A stretch of 60,100 nucleotides of DNA, taken from contig NZ_JYLL01000038.1 in assembly GCF_001439695.1 (NCBI RefSeq), forward strand, positions 1-60,100, read 5' to 3'. The position numbers and the translations under genes are program-made. Shown one piece after another: positions 25,403 through 33,869 of this stretch. Below the pieces are notes generated by a model that searched no databases, was not told where the DNA came from, and was given only the letters and a program-made list of their open reading frames with translations. Position 1 is the stretch's first letter. Each line of letters starts with the position of its first letter. This DNA comes from Pseudomonas veronii (GTDB lineage Bacteria > Pseudomonadota > Gammaproteobacteria > Pseudomonadales > Pseudomonadaceae).

Positions 25403-25909
25403 AGCCAATTAACTCTCGAATTTGATTGTCTTTGTTATAGCAGGCAACAACCAGCGAAGCCGCCCGGCTACCCCCCCCCATCGAAAAAGTATGCTCGTCC
25501 AATTCTGAGACTTTTACATTGGATGCGCGCAATTAAACTGCCATAAAAAGACAATGCCTCTTATTGCAGAATTTTTTACCTATGGAGAACTCAATGCCTA
25601 GCTGTTTGCTTTAGGGGATTTATTCTTTATTTATTCTGCGCCTGGGAGCTTATAGTTCAGTTCCCTTGCAGATGAATTTTTTGACAGGTTTGTCGCTATG
25701 AGAGGTGGTTGATACCCCAACAATCGTCGCATCCTACTGGTAGGCAAAAAAATTCAGGATGTAACTCTGAAACGAAAGCAGGTCAAAGACCTGCTGACGT
25801 GCATAGCGGACGATCCAAATACAGGGATATCAGTTGAGCCAAGAGACAGGCAAGCAATCGAATGGGTTGCTCGCCGAGTGACGAAAGCTTTAGATATGGA
25901 TACAGGGTC
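25403..25909. other. AT-rich gap with a conserved TTGACAGG motif
   Basis: About 500 bases without a supported gene. Bases 25672-25688 match a motif also present upstream of the intact and decayed MFS genes at 31939 and 29365 (ATGAATTTTNTGACAGG). From 25713 a plus-strand frame is open for roughly 100 codons but has no start codon and runs into the kinase gene on the other strand, so I do not call it. Confidence 0.4.
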
Positions 25910-27277
25910 TCAAGCGTTTTGTGCTTTACCTATCAAGTCCACCCGGCATCCAGGCCGGGCATCGTGCACCTGTAGGGACATGTCATGTAAACGTGCTACA
26001 GCTGAAACCATACTTAAGCCCAGGCCATTGCCTGGCGTATGACGGCTGGACTCTGAGCGATAAAGTCTACGGAAAACCGCTTCCCGTTCCTCCTCCGGTA
26101 TTCCGGGCCCATGGTCACGGATACTGATTCCACAGTTGTTAGAATCTGCCGAGACTGTTACTTCGACGTCACTTCCGTCCGGTGAAAACTTGATGGCGTT
26201 ATCGATGAGGTTGCAAACCGCATCAAACAGTAACTGCGAATCCCCCATTACTGTGTCGACTCCCTCGCATGGCTTGAACTCTAGATTCATACCACGTTCA
26301 TCAGCGAGAGGCTCAAAGAGCTCAACTGCATCAGCGCAGATTTGATTGAAACCAACAAGGGTAAAATTACTGCGTCTAGCACTGCCTTCTATTTCTGAAA
26401 TGCGCAGCAGTGCCCGGAAGGTTTGCATTAGACCCTTAGCATCCTCAATGGCTGTGTCGATGGCGCTGGCGTACTCTTTTTGCGTCAAGCTACGCCGCTG
26501 TGCACGTTCTAATCCAGCGATCAATCGAGTCAGCGGTGTTCGCAAGTCATGAGCAATATCATCGCATACACCTTTGACTTCACTCATCAGCCGTTCAAGT
26601 GCATCTAGCATGCCGTTTACCACGCCGGCAATACGATCAATATCGTCGTTATTTCCCCGTGTAGGTAAACGCCCACTGAGATCACCCTCCACAATTATTT
26701 TTATGGAGCGGCTAAGTACGTCTAAACGGCGGCGAGCAGATACGCCTAATGCAATCGCTCCTAGTAGCCCAACTACTATAAGTAGTGAGCCTCCTGAAAC
26801 CAGAGCATTGACCAAAAGTTCGTCAAACTCACGAATATCGTGAATATCCTGGCCGATCAGAAGAGTGCTTCCATCATCCAGTTTGTGAACAAGGTAGCGG
26901 ATAGGCCGATCATGCCCGTTAGCTTTATCCCAGAAAAATTCCGCAGGCTTATCGTATGCACTGAACGTAGGCAGGGTTGATAGCGCCCCCGCAATCGTTG
27001 TACCAGCAGAATCGAATAGCGTATATGGGAGCCGCCCTTCGGGGTCTTGTTCCGTATGTTTAAGTATTTCTGTACGTCGTAGCGCAGGCTCTTGGGCGTT
27101 TTGGCGGTCTACCTCTCGATGCAGTGCAGTATCCACCTCTGAGATCAGATATCCGGTAGTCTGCCAATAAATATAACCAAATAACGCGAAAAACGAGCAC
27201 CCAAATAATGCCAGGAACATAAGGGCTGTTCGAAAGCTGATGGTACGTGGAATCTCACTCAGGCGAACGTAGGACAT
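25910..27277 (-). CDS. Sensor histidine kinase of an OmpR-class system
   Basis: 455 residues. Two membrane segments (about 18-40 and 157-178) flank a short periplasmic domain; then HAMP, H-box DDIAHDLRTPLTRLIAGLER, N-box NLIDNAIKFSPDGS, G1 DHGPGIP and G2 GNGLGLSMV. Catalytic motifs are complete. The start at 27277 overlaps the regulator gene by 23 bases. It is a clear paralogue of the kinase at 40434-41843, which has the same H-box and the same 23-base overlap with its regulator. Confidence 0.9.
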   Translation of the reverse strand: MSYVRLSEIPRTISFRTALMFLALFGCSFFALFGYIYWQTTGYLISEVDTALHREVDRQNAQEPALRRTEILKHTEQDPEGRLPYTLFDSAGTTIAGALSTLPTFSAYDKPAEFFWDKANGHDRPIRYLVHKLDDGSTLLIGQDIHDIREFDELLVNALVSGGSLLIVVGLLGAIALGVSARRRLDVLSRSIKIIVEGDLSGRLPTRGNNDDIDRIAGVVNGMLDALERLMSEVKGVCDDIAHDLRTPLTRLIAGLERAQRRSLTQKEYASAIDTAIEDAKGLMQTFRALLRISEIEGSARRSNFTLVGFNQICADAVELFEPLADERGMNLEFKPCEGVDTVMGDSQLLFDAVCNLIDNAIKFSPDGSDVEVTVSADSNNCGISIRDHGPGIPEEEREAVFRRLYRSESSRHTPGNGLGLSMVSAVARLHDMSLQVHDARPGCRVDLIGKAQNA

Positions 27278-27947
27278 AACCAGCCCCCCGAATGGTTTGG
27301 AGCATTGGAGAATCGCCCTCGCCATCAATCTTATGACGCAGACGACCAATATGAACATCTATCACATTGGTGCGGTCGTCATAACTATAATTCCAGACAG
27401 CCTCGAAGAGCATGGTTCGCGTGACGACTTGCCCGGCATGTTGAGCGAGATACTCTAGTAACGCGTATTCACGAGGCAATAAGTCAATCTGTCTTTCGCC
27501 TCGGCGCACTGAGCGTCGTAGGAGGTCAATTTCCAGATTCCCAATGCGTAATCGACTGTCTCGATTTGCTGCGGAAGGAGGTGCCCTTCGGCGATTCAGA
27601 GCATCTAGTCGAGCAGTCAGCTCAATGAACTCGAACGGCTTGGTCAAATAGTCATCGCCTCCTGCACGAAGGCCTCGAACCCGCTCATCTAAAGCGCTTA
27701 GCGCACTGAGAATCAGAACCGGTGTGGTGATGCCGGAAGCACGCAATGCGGTAAGCATACCTAGGCCGTCAAGCGCTCCAGGTAGCATGCGATCAAGAAC
27801 AATGATGTCGAAGGTATCGCTAATGGCTGCTAACAAGCCTTCACGACCATTGTTTACAAGGGTCACGTCAAAGCCATGGTCTTGAAGTGCTGCCTCGATC
27901 TCCCGCGAGGTGACAGGATCATCCTCGATAACCAGTACGTGGGTCAT
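27255..27947 (-). CDS. OmpR-family response regulator
   Basis: 230 residues. Receiver: IEDDPVTS, phospho-Asp in IIVLDRMLPG, SAL in the Thr/Ser position, and YLTKPFE. DNA-binding winged helix: EYALLEYLAQHAGQVVTRTM with NVIDVHIGRLRHKIDG. Start set at MTHVLVIEDD. It pairs with the overlapping kinase and is divergent from another regulator at 28094, sharing a 146-bp intergenic region. It is closely similar in layout to the regulator at 39779. Confidence 0.9.
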   Translation of the reverse strand: MTHVLVIEDDPVTSREIEAALQDHGFDVTLVNNGREGLLAAISDTFDIIVLDRMLPGALDGLGMLTALRASGITTPVLILSALSALDERVRGLRAGGDDYLTKPFEFIELTARLDALNRRRAPPSAANRDSRLRIGNLEIDLLRRSVRRGERQIDLLPREYALLEYLAQHAGQVVTRTMLFEAVWNYSYDDRTNVIDVHIGRLRHKIDGEGDSPMLQTIRGAGYVLRSPE

Positions 27948-28093
27948 AGGCGTCGCGCTGAGCTCCTGGCTTGAAATTAATAGGCCGATGTAAATCAAAC
28001 GACCCCTTTGATGGCATAGTGTGCCAAGCCAGTCTATACACTGAGCTTCCGACAAGATGAAAAAAAATTTATTTAAGTCTTTGCGAGGTTTGA

Positions 28094-28798
28094 GTGCGTA
28101 TTTTAGTCATTGAGGATGATGCCCGTACCGCTTCATACCTAGTGCGAGGACTCGGAGAGAGCGGACATGTCGTCGATGCCAGTGCAGAAGGTCGTGACGG
28201 GCTCGCGATGGCGCTTGAGGGTATCTATGACGCTTTGATCGTTGATCGATGCCTACCTGGTATGGACGGTTTGTCGTTGGTTCGAGAGTTACGCAGGGAG
28301 GGGATGCAGACGCCAGTATTGATGCTCAGCGCCTTAGCCTCGACCCAGCAGCGAGTTGAGGGGCTTCAGGCGGGTTGCGACGACTACTTGGCGAAGCCCT
28401 ATGCCTTTGTTGAAGTATTGGCGCGACTGGAAGGGTTATTGCGACCTAGAGATCAACAACCTGGTAAGGCGAGTACCTTGTGTATTGGCGAACTGTGCCT
28501 TGACTCTGCAGCTCGGCAGGTAACATGGATGGGGCGAACGATATCCCTTGCTCACCGCGAAACCTTGATTCTAGAAAAACTCATGAAACATTGTGGTGAG
28601 GTTGTTACTCGCTTGATGCTACTTGAGAGTGCATGGGACTATGAATTCGATCCAAACGACAACGTTATCGATAAACATATTTATCGCCTACGTCGAAAGT
28701 TAGATGATGGATTTGGAATTTCGCTAATTGCTACCATTCCTGGCGCAGGCTATTGCCTCAACGTATCGACAAACTTATCTGAAGCTCCTGCTCGATAG
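28094..28798 (+). CDS. Orphan OmpR-family response regulator
   Basis: 234 residues, GTG start. Receiver: IEDDARTAS, phospho-Asp in IVDRCLPGMDG, LMLSALAS and YLAKPYA. Winged helix: LILEKLMKHCGEVVTRLMLL with NVIDKHIYRLRRKLDD. All receiver residues are intact, yet no kinase follows; the next gene on this strand is far away. It may take phosphate from the divergent kinase at 25910, or have lost its partner in the rearrangements just downstream. Confidence 0.85.
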   Translation: MRILVIEDDARTASYLVRGLGESGHVVDASAEGRDGLAMALEGIYDALIVDRCLPGMDGLSLVRELRREGMQTPVLMLSALASTQQRVEGLQAGCDDYLAKPYAFVEVLARLEGLLRPRDQQPGKASTLCIGELCLDSAARQVTWMGRTISLAHRETLILEKLMKHCGEVVTRLMLLESAWDYEFDPNDNVIDKHIYRLRRKLDDGFGISLIATIPGAGYCLNVSTNLSEAPAR

Positions 28799-28873
28799 TA
28801 ACCTGAATCGAAGCAGCTGGGTGGTGAAATGCTTGCGTATCATTAGAGCAGCTTTTGTGCTGCCGACCAATTA

Positions 28874-28904
28874 CTCGGATTGTCGGTGTACCCCGCAACC
28901 CGAG
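28874..28904. repeat. 31-nt hairpin downstream of ptrA-like copy 1
   Basis: CTCGGATTG pairs with CAACCCGAG around an inner stem. It lies 163 bases beyond the copy 1 stop. A 31-nt equivalent sits at 31447-31477, 164 bases beyond copy 2. The one A/C mismatch on this strand becomes a G-U pair when transcribed from the minus strand. Confidence 0.6.
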
Positions 28905-29067
28905 CAGGTCGTTTTGACTGTTTAAAGGATTAGTCCTACTGCCACACGGCGAGTAAGCGACTCTGGTTATGCGTCCTTTCGGCAGTTTTCCCGACTGCAC
29001 TTCATGGCACTTAAAGCGCATGATCGAGTAGTCGGCTGCTAATGAATTTGATGAGTAGAACGCCCTA

Positions 29068-29271
29068 TCAATTCGAACGTGCGACATCGTTGGACGCCGC
29101 TTTTTGATTGCTGGCAACGGCGGTTGCGTGTTCAGATTTTTGGTAGGTTGTCATTGCAGACGCTCTTGCGGCCTCCATCTGCGCCATTACTTTATCGCCA
29201 CCGCCTTCTGCCATCGCAGCTACAGAGGCACTCATCAAGGTTACGATCAAAAGAGCTTTCAGGGTTTTCAT
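29068..29271 (-). CDS. PtrA-like small secreted protein, copy 1
   Basis: 67 residues. Signal peptide MKTLKALLIVTLMSASVAAM is followed by AEGGGDKVMAQMEAARASAM and a charged tail. This matches the PtrA N-terminal family: short copper-responsive periplasmic proteins, the P. aeruginosa member of which also represses type III secretion. Start chosen at MKTLK, with GGAG eight bases upstream. A second copy at 31642-31845 differs at few positions. The divergent side holds only the first codons of an MFS gene, unlike copy 2. Confidence 0.8.
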   Translation of the reverse strand: MKTLKALLIVTLMSASVAAMAEGGGDKVMAQMEAARASAMTTYQKSEHATAVASNQKAASNDVARSN

Positions 29272-29533
29272 GGCAAATCTCCAGTGTTTAGGTTCAGCCA
29301 TCAGAATGTTTGCTGGCTTGGGCTAATACTAAAGCTGGCTGTATTTCACGTTCTTCCCCGCAAAATGAATTTTCTGACAGGTAAATATCTGAGGTGCGCT
29401 ATGTGTGACTTTCGTATCCTGGAGGCCATTTCTTCAGACCACTATCTGCATTCTCGGCGAGTACGATAGGAATGTAGAAGTGGCCCTGCCTTTCCCGACC
29501 TCTCTTCGCCAATAACAAGTACAGGATGAAAAT

Positions 29534-29557
29534 ATGAGCAGCGATATGGAGGCGTGA
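29534..29557 (+). pseudogene. Start of a deleted MFS transporter gene
   Basis: ATGAGCAGCGAT at 29534 repeats the first four codons of the MFS gene at 32107, with the same AGGATGAAAAT leader. The frame then meets a different sequence and stops at TGA 29555-29557. Past about 29546 the DNA belongs to the DedA relic on the other strand, so the MFS body was deleted. Confidence 0.7.
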
Positions 29558-29925
29558 GTGCCCGGTACGAAGCGCGCGAGAAATATGCTCTTGGCTTCGT
29601 ATCGCTCGAAAAAGGCCTTGCTGCTCTGAATCAGTTCAGGGTGGCGGCTCGAAGGCGAGAAACCGAGAGTTTTTGGGCGGGTGTCGATGCCCTAGCCAAA
29701 ACGAAAGACCATCCCCACGTCAGCACCCAACGTCGCGGCGAATACCAACGCGCAGAGCAACAAAGGCACTGAGCGCGATTATTATGGCAGTGCCTGAAAC
29801 AAAGACTCCGATGATCGGAACTGACTCGGAAAGAGCCAAGAAAATACCGCGAGATACGCAGCATGGGGATGCACCGTGAGGAACTCAATGAGCGTTGAGA
29901 CAGGGACGCCATGATTCGGGGGCTG
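29546..29925 (-). pseudogene. DedA/VTT-family membrane protein relic with several frameshifts
   Basis: Read on the minus strand, pieces of a DedA-type protein appear in changing frames: STLIEFLTVHPHAAYLAVF, then FLALSESVPIIGVFVSGTAI, LCALVFAATLGADVG, DGLSFWLGHRH, and finally PELIQSSKAFFERYEAKSIF with LARFVPGTH. At least three frame changes are needed. The order and content match the N-terminal half of the family. The rest is lost at the junction with the MFS relic. Confidence 0.7.
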
Positions 29926-30213
29926 CCTATAGAGTACCGGTGATGAGACAATCGTGCCCGATAGGTCACACGACCATTCTGAAGCGGTCAACGGTAGCGG
30001 GAAATTCCTCGATGCGTTTTTCAAAGCGCCTAATTGGCTTAAGATCAAATGCCCTATCGAGCATTTTCGATTTTTAGACCAGGCACATCTCAAGGTTGGG
30101 GCGACCACACAACGTAGTCAACAGTGACGATGAACGCCGTACGCGGAAAACTTGGCTCACACAAAACGCTGCCAAGCACCAACTCGACCTTGTAGCACTC
30201 CCCCACAAGCCGT

Positions 30214-30972
30214 TCAGCCATACATTTCTTCAGCGCTGCGTGCCTTGACGGCGAAGGACACCAACACTACCAACACACTGGCCAACACTAACGATGAACC
30301 AACGGTGCCAAAATCCAGACCGCCTTTTTCGTGAGACTTGGTCAAAAAATCGCCGAGTGTCGCGCCGAACGGTCGGGTCAGGACAAACGCCAACCAGAAG
30401 AGCAGCACTGTGGAAATCCTCGTGTAGAACTTGGCCAGCATCACAGCGGTAATCGCCGCCCCGATCAGCAATGCACCTCCAGCGAAGCCCAGTCCGGAGT
30501 CATCTGCCAGGTAGTCGCCTAACGCTGTGCCCAGCGTGTTGGAAATCAGAATTGCCGCCCAATAGAACACCTCGCCCTTAGTGGTGTGGATGTTGTTTAC
30601 CGACAGCGTTTTCTCGCTCAAGCGCCAGACCGCAAAAATAGTGATCAACAGGCTGATCAGAATTAGAGAGCCGGACGCATAGCCTAGGCCCAAGGTACGA
30701 TCCATAAAGTCCGACATGGTGGTGCCTGCGGTACTGGTGGAGAGAATAACGACCCAGTACAACACGGGATTATAACTTTTCGAAAATAGCTGCAAACCAA
30801 GTGTAATCAGGAAGGCGCTTATCAGGATCATTGAGCTGATCGCATACCCCACATTCAGCGTCATCGACAGTAAATCACCCGCAGTCTCACCGAGGGTGGT
30901 GGCGCAGATTTTCATCGCCCAGAACGCCAAGGTTATTTCTGGCAGCTTATTCAAACTGATAGGGGTGCTCAT
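30214..30972 (-). CDS. COG4705-family polytopic membrane protein, second copy
   Basis: 252 residues with about eight membrane helices and the same repeated motifs as the copy at 19108: TTLGETAGDLLS, GTALGDYLADDSGLG and TRPFGATLGDFLT. It begins LNKLPEITLAFWAMKICATT. Unlike the first copy it is monocistronic and lacks the two-repeat box upstream. Start at 30972; a GGA-containing C/G-rich leader precedes it. The family function is not established. Confidence 0.82.
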   Translation of the reverse strand: MSTPISLNKLPEITLAFWAMKICATTLGETAGDLLSMTLNVGYAISSMILISAFLITLGLQLFSKSYNPVLYWVVILSTSTAGTTMSDFMDRTLGLGYASGSLILISLLITIFAVWRLSEKTLSVNNIHTTKGEVFYWAAILISNTLGTALGDYLADDSGLGFAGGALLIGAAITAVMLAKFYTRISTVLLFWLAFVLTRPFGATLGDFLTKSHEKGGLDFGTVGSSLVLASVLVVLVSFAVKARSAEEMYG

Positions 30973-31641
30973 AGGGGGGGGTCCTGAAAACGGATTAAAT
31001 CTATAAATTACAGCGTCTAAAAGCTCGCCGTTCGCACCGGACTCACATGTATCATTAGAGACGACCAGTATAGGTTGTGAGTGCAACGTTCAAGCTATAG
31101 CTCGATGTATGGACGAGTACAGCTTAGGGGGCAAAATATAAAAATCCTGTCAAATAATAATCAGGATTAAGTTTATTAATCGTGTTGTCTCTGGCGTAAA
31201 ATTCAGCCCTGAGGGTTTATTTTATTAACCATCCAGCAAGAAGTTTTCAGCTTGTTGGAATTAGGATTTAATGCGAGCTAACGAGCAGATTTATTGTGAT
31301 TTTTTAATTTCAATAAAATTGTCGCCGGCTATATTTTTCACGTGAGTCTTGGATGTGGGGCACGCAATTTAGATTGGCTATAACTCCCATATAAATTATA
31401 TGCGTTAAGTATCATCATGCAAAAAGTAATTTTTGCACGCCCGTTGCTCGGATTGTCGATGCACATCGCAATCCGAGTTGAAATCTTTGATTCTTTTAAC
31501 CTGGTAACCCCTACTGCATGCTGCGAGCAAGTGGCTTTTTTAGTGGTTGTTTTTAGCAGGTTCTTTGGCTGTGGCCCATGGCAGTTAAAGCGCACGAGCA
31601 AGTCGCAGTCTGCTAAATGCTTTGATGAGTATTGCGTAATA
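30973..31641. other. AT-rich intergenic region between COG4705 and ptrA-like copy 2
   Basis: About 670 bases with no supported gene. It holds TTGACAGG on the minus strand at 31146-31153 (a -35-like element upstream of the COG4705 gene), a short TGCAAAAA/TTTTTGCA palindrome at 31418-31437, and the 31-nt hairpin at 31447-31477. The part nearest copy 2 is diverged but alignable with 28.84-29.07 kb. Confidence 0.5.
31447..31477. repeat. 31-nt hairpin downstream of ptrA-like copy 2
   Basis: CTCGGATTG pairs with CAATCCGAG, and CGATG with CATCG, leaving one bulged T and a two-base loop. Position and length relative to the ptrA-like stop match the hairpin at 28874-28904. It could end the ptrA-like transcript or lie in a small RNA. 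No long T-tract follows directly on either strand. Confidence 0.65.
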
Positions 31642-31845
31642 TCAATTTGTGCATTCGACATCATTGGATGGCGCTTTCTGATTGCTGGCAACGGCGGTTG
31701 CGTGTTCAGACTGCTGGTACGTTGCCATCGCAGACTCTCTTGCGGCCTCCATCTTTGCAGTTACTGTATCGCCACCGCCTTCTGCCATGGCAGCTACAGA
31801 GGCACTCATCAAGGTTACGATCAAAAGAGCTTTCAGGGTTTTCAT
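31642..31845 (-). CDS. PtrA-like small secreted protein, copy 2
   Basis: 67 residues with signal peptide MKTLKALLIVTLMSASVAAM and mature start AEGGGDTVTAKMEAARESAM. Nearly identical to copy 1 in the signal peptide and more diverged towards the C-terminus. It has the same GGAG site and a divergent MFS gene 261 bases away. The PtrA family is tied to copper response through CopR-type regulators, which fits the metal theme. Conserved spacing to the downstream hairpin suggests the whole module was duplicated. Confidence 0.8.
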   Translation of the reverse strand: MKTLKALLIVTLMSASVAAMAEGGGDTVTAKMEAARESAMATYQQSEHATAVASNQKAPSNDVECTN

Positions 31846-31938
31846 GGCAAATCTCCAGTGTTTAGGTTTAGCCATCAGAATGTTTTCTGGCTTGGGCTAA
31901 TACTGAAGCTAGGGGCATTTCACGCTCATCCCCACAAA

Positions 31939-31955
31939 ATGAATTTTTTGACAGG
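31939..31955 (+). promoter_or_regulatory. Conserved ATGAATTTTNTGACAGG motif in the ptrA/MFS divergent region
   Basis: The same 17-base motif occurs at 29365-29381 in the decayed copy and at 25672-25688 without neighbours. TTGACA could serve as a -35 for the MFS gene. TGACA is also the half-site type reported for copper-responsive CopR boxes in Pseudomonas. Which role applies is not settled by the sequence. Confidence 0.45.
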
Positions 31956-32106
31956 CAGATGCCTAGGTGTGTCCCGTGTAACCTCCATATCTTGGGCACC
32001 ATTTCTTCCTACTACTATCTGCAGTCCACGCGAGTGAGATAGTCACGTGGAAGGGGCGCTGCCTTTCCATACCTCTCTGCGGCACCGACGAGTACAGGAT
32101 GAAAAT

Positions 32107-33297
32107 ATGAGCAGCGATAGTCCTAATACAAATGTTGAGCGTCTTCGGATTCCGCGCACGATCTGGGCGTTGGGCTTTGTTAGCCTGTTCATGGATCTAT
32201 CGTCTGAGCTGGTACACAGTTTGCTGCCTGTGTTTTTAGTCACTACGTTGGGCGCGAGTGCATTGACTGTAGGGGTGATAGAGGGGATTGCCGAGTCGAC
32301 CGCCATGTTCGTCAAAATATTCTCTGGCGCCATCAGCGACTTTATAGGGCGACGCAAAGGACTAATGCTACTTGGATATGGTTTGGCCGCCCTGACCAAG
32401 CCGCTTTTCCCTTTGGCTCACTCGGTTGAGGTGGTCTTCACTGCTCGCTTTCTGGATCGTATCGGTAAAGGGATTCGTGGCGCACCGCGAGATGCACTGG
32501 TCGCAGATGTTTCGCCACCAGAGATCCGGGGCGCCTGCTTTGGGTTAAGACAATCGATGGATACCGTAGGAGCCGTTCTTGGCCCCGCTCTGGCCATATT
32601 GCTGATGTTGTGGCTCGCAGACATACAGCTTGTACTGTGGGTTGCAGTGATTCCTGCAGCAATAGCGGTGACTCTAATTGTCACAGGAGTAAAAGAGCCC
32701 GTACACGCCCCCAGTGAACACAAATTTCGCTCTCCGATTCATTGGAGAGCCTTGCTCGACTTCTCGTCTGGGTACTGGTGGGTTGTTGTCATTGGCGGGG
32801 TATTTACACTAGCCCGGTTCAGTGAAGCGTTTCTGGTATTACGGGCCCAACAGTTAGGCTTTTCGGCCACCTGGACTCCACTGGTGATGGTGGTAATGGC
32901 ACTTTTCTATACCTTGTCTGCTTACCCTGCCGGTTGGCTATCTGATCGTATCAGCCGTACGAAACTGCTCGTTGTGGGGATGGGATTACTCATCCTAGCG
33001 GATCTGGTGCTTGCTCAGTCCAGCTCTGCCATCACGATGATGCTGGGCGTTGCATTGTGGGGGCTTCATATGGGATTCAGCCAAGGCATTCTTGCCTCGC
33101 TTGTAGCCGATAAAGCGCCTGGAAAACTTAAGGGCACCGCCTTCGGTATTTTCAATTTGGTCAGTGGTGTATGCATGCTGATCGCCAGTGTTCTTGCGGG
33201 CTGGCTATGGCAAAGCATCGGATCAGACAGCACCTTCGTCGTGGGGGCATTGCTTGCCTCAACAGCTCTTCTCTTACTGTTGCTGAAGAGTCAATAA
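32107..33297 (+). CDS. Major facilitator superfamily transporter
   Basis: 396 residues with twelve predicted membrane helices. MFS motifs are visible: DFIGRRKGLMLLGYG between helices 2 and 3, and DRIGKGIRGAPRDALVADVS in the following loop. The second half has SDRISRTKLLVVG as the repeated loop motif. This DRIGKG-type subgroup is found next to metal and stress genes in Pseudomonas, but the substrate is unknown. AGGA is eight bases before the ATG. It is divergent from ptrA-like copy 2. Confidence 0.85.
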   Translation: MSSDSPNTNVERLRIPRTIWALGFVSLFMDLSSELVHSLLPVFLVTTLGASALTVGVIEGIAESTAMFVKIFSGAISDFIGRRKGLMLLGYGLAALTKPLFPLAHSVEVVFTARFLDRIGKGIRGAPRDALVADVSPPEIRGACFGLRQSMDTVGAVLGPALAILLMLWLADIQLVLWVAVIPAAIAVTLIVTGVKEPVHAPSEHKFRSPIHWRALLDFSSGYWWVVVIGGVFTLARFSEAFLVLRAQQLGFSATWTPLVMVVMALFYTLSAYPAGWLSDRISRTKLLVVGMGLLILADLVLAQSSSAITMMLGVALWGLHMGFSQGILASLVADKAPGKLKGTAFGIFNLVSGVCMLIASVLAGWLWQSIGSDSTFVVGALLASTALLLLLLKSQ

Positions 33298-33324
33298 TTC
33301 CTCAGGTCAGATCATCTGCTCACT

Positions 33325-33505
33325 GGAACATCAGGTGCCCATTCGTCTCGTCCATCAGATCGATATGCCGCGCCGGCAGTTTCTGCCAACCTGAAGCCTG
33401 CCAATAGGTGGCGGTCAAGGGTTGGGTTTGCGCCATGACAGCATAGCGCTCGGTATCGGTTGCATGGCTACGATAGATATCGAAGCCTTCGGTAAGTATC
33501 AGTGT
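33325..33505 (-). pseudogene. C-terminal relic of an unrecognised protein
   Basis: On the minus strand a coding-like frame reads LTEGFDIYRSHATDTERYAV, MAQTQPLTATYWQASGWQKL, then PARHIDLMDETNGHLMFQ and a stop. A TAG lies directly upstream and no start is present. It is the tail of a lost gene of a family I cannot name, filling the gap between the MFS gene and the metal operon. Confidence 0.4.
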
Positions 33506-33650
33506 CTAGCATCCGTCGACGAGTAGTCCCTCTGGCTCAACGTGGCCGGTTTAACTCCCTGGATTGGACAACCCAAGAAGTGCCGGCCACGCCGATCCAA
33601 ATGCCAGCCCTTCAATAACCTCGCAAATTTAGCTTTATCTTTGCAGGGTT

Positions 33651-33779
33651 TTACTCGTGTGAGTGGCCGTGTTCAGCACTTTCGGCGGTATGAAGTTTTT
33701 CGCCACCATCGCATGCCGCCATCAGGCCAAGGAAGCAGATCAGGAGCATCGAACGGATCAGGGTCGTTTGAGTTTTCAC
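33651..33779 (-). CDS. 42-residue lipoprotein with His-rich tail
   Basis: Signal peptide with lipobox LMAAC near residue 23, then DGGEKLHTAESAEHGHSHE. The mature peptide is under 20 residues and ends in a His-rich metal-binding motif. GTG 33779 is the likely start (GAG upstream); a longer frame reaches 33857. It is the last gene of the minus-strand metal operon, 90 bases after the anchor protein. It probably captures or presents metal at the membrane; function inferred. Confidence 0.55.
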   Translation of the reverse strand: MKTQTTLIRSMLLICFLGLMAACDGGEKLHTAESAEHGHSHE

Positions 33780-33869
33780 GGGAGCACTCTTCAAAAAATG
33801 GATAAAGAAATTTCCGTGGTTAGGCTGAACGCTGCCTTTCGACAGCAGAACAGCCATCGCCGCATAGGA

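Noticed and set aside
25713..26015. Plus-strand frame of about 100 codons reading ILLVGKKIQDVTLKRKQVKD
   Set aside because: No start codon at the beginning, and the last third is antisense to the kinase gene.
28758..29117. Minus-strand frames of about 118 codons after both ptrA-like genes (also 31338-31691)
   Set aside because: They share a similar first ~30 codons, but the rest is unrelated between copies and the start lies inside the ptrA-like gene. Most likely conservation of a duplicated 3' region; mentioned in a finding instead.
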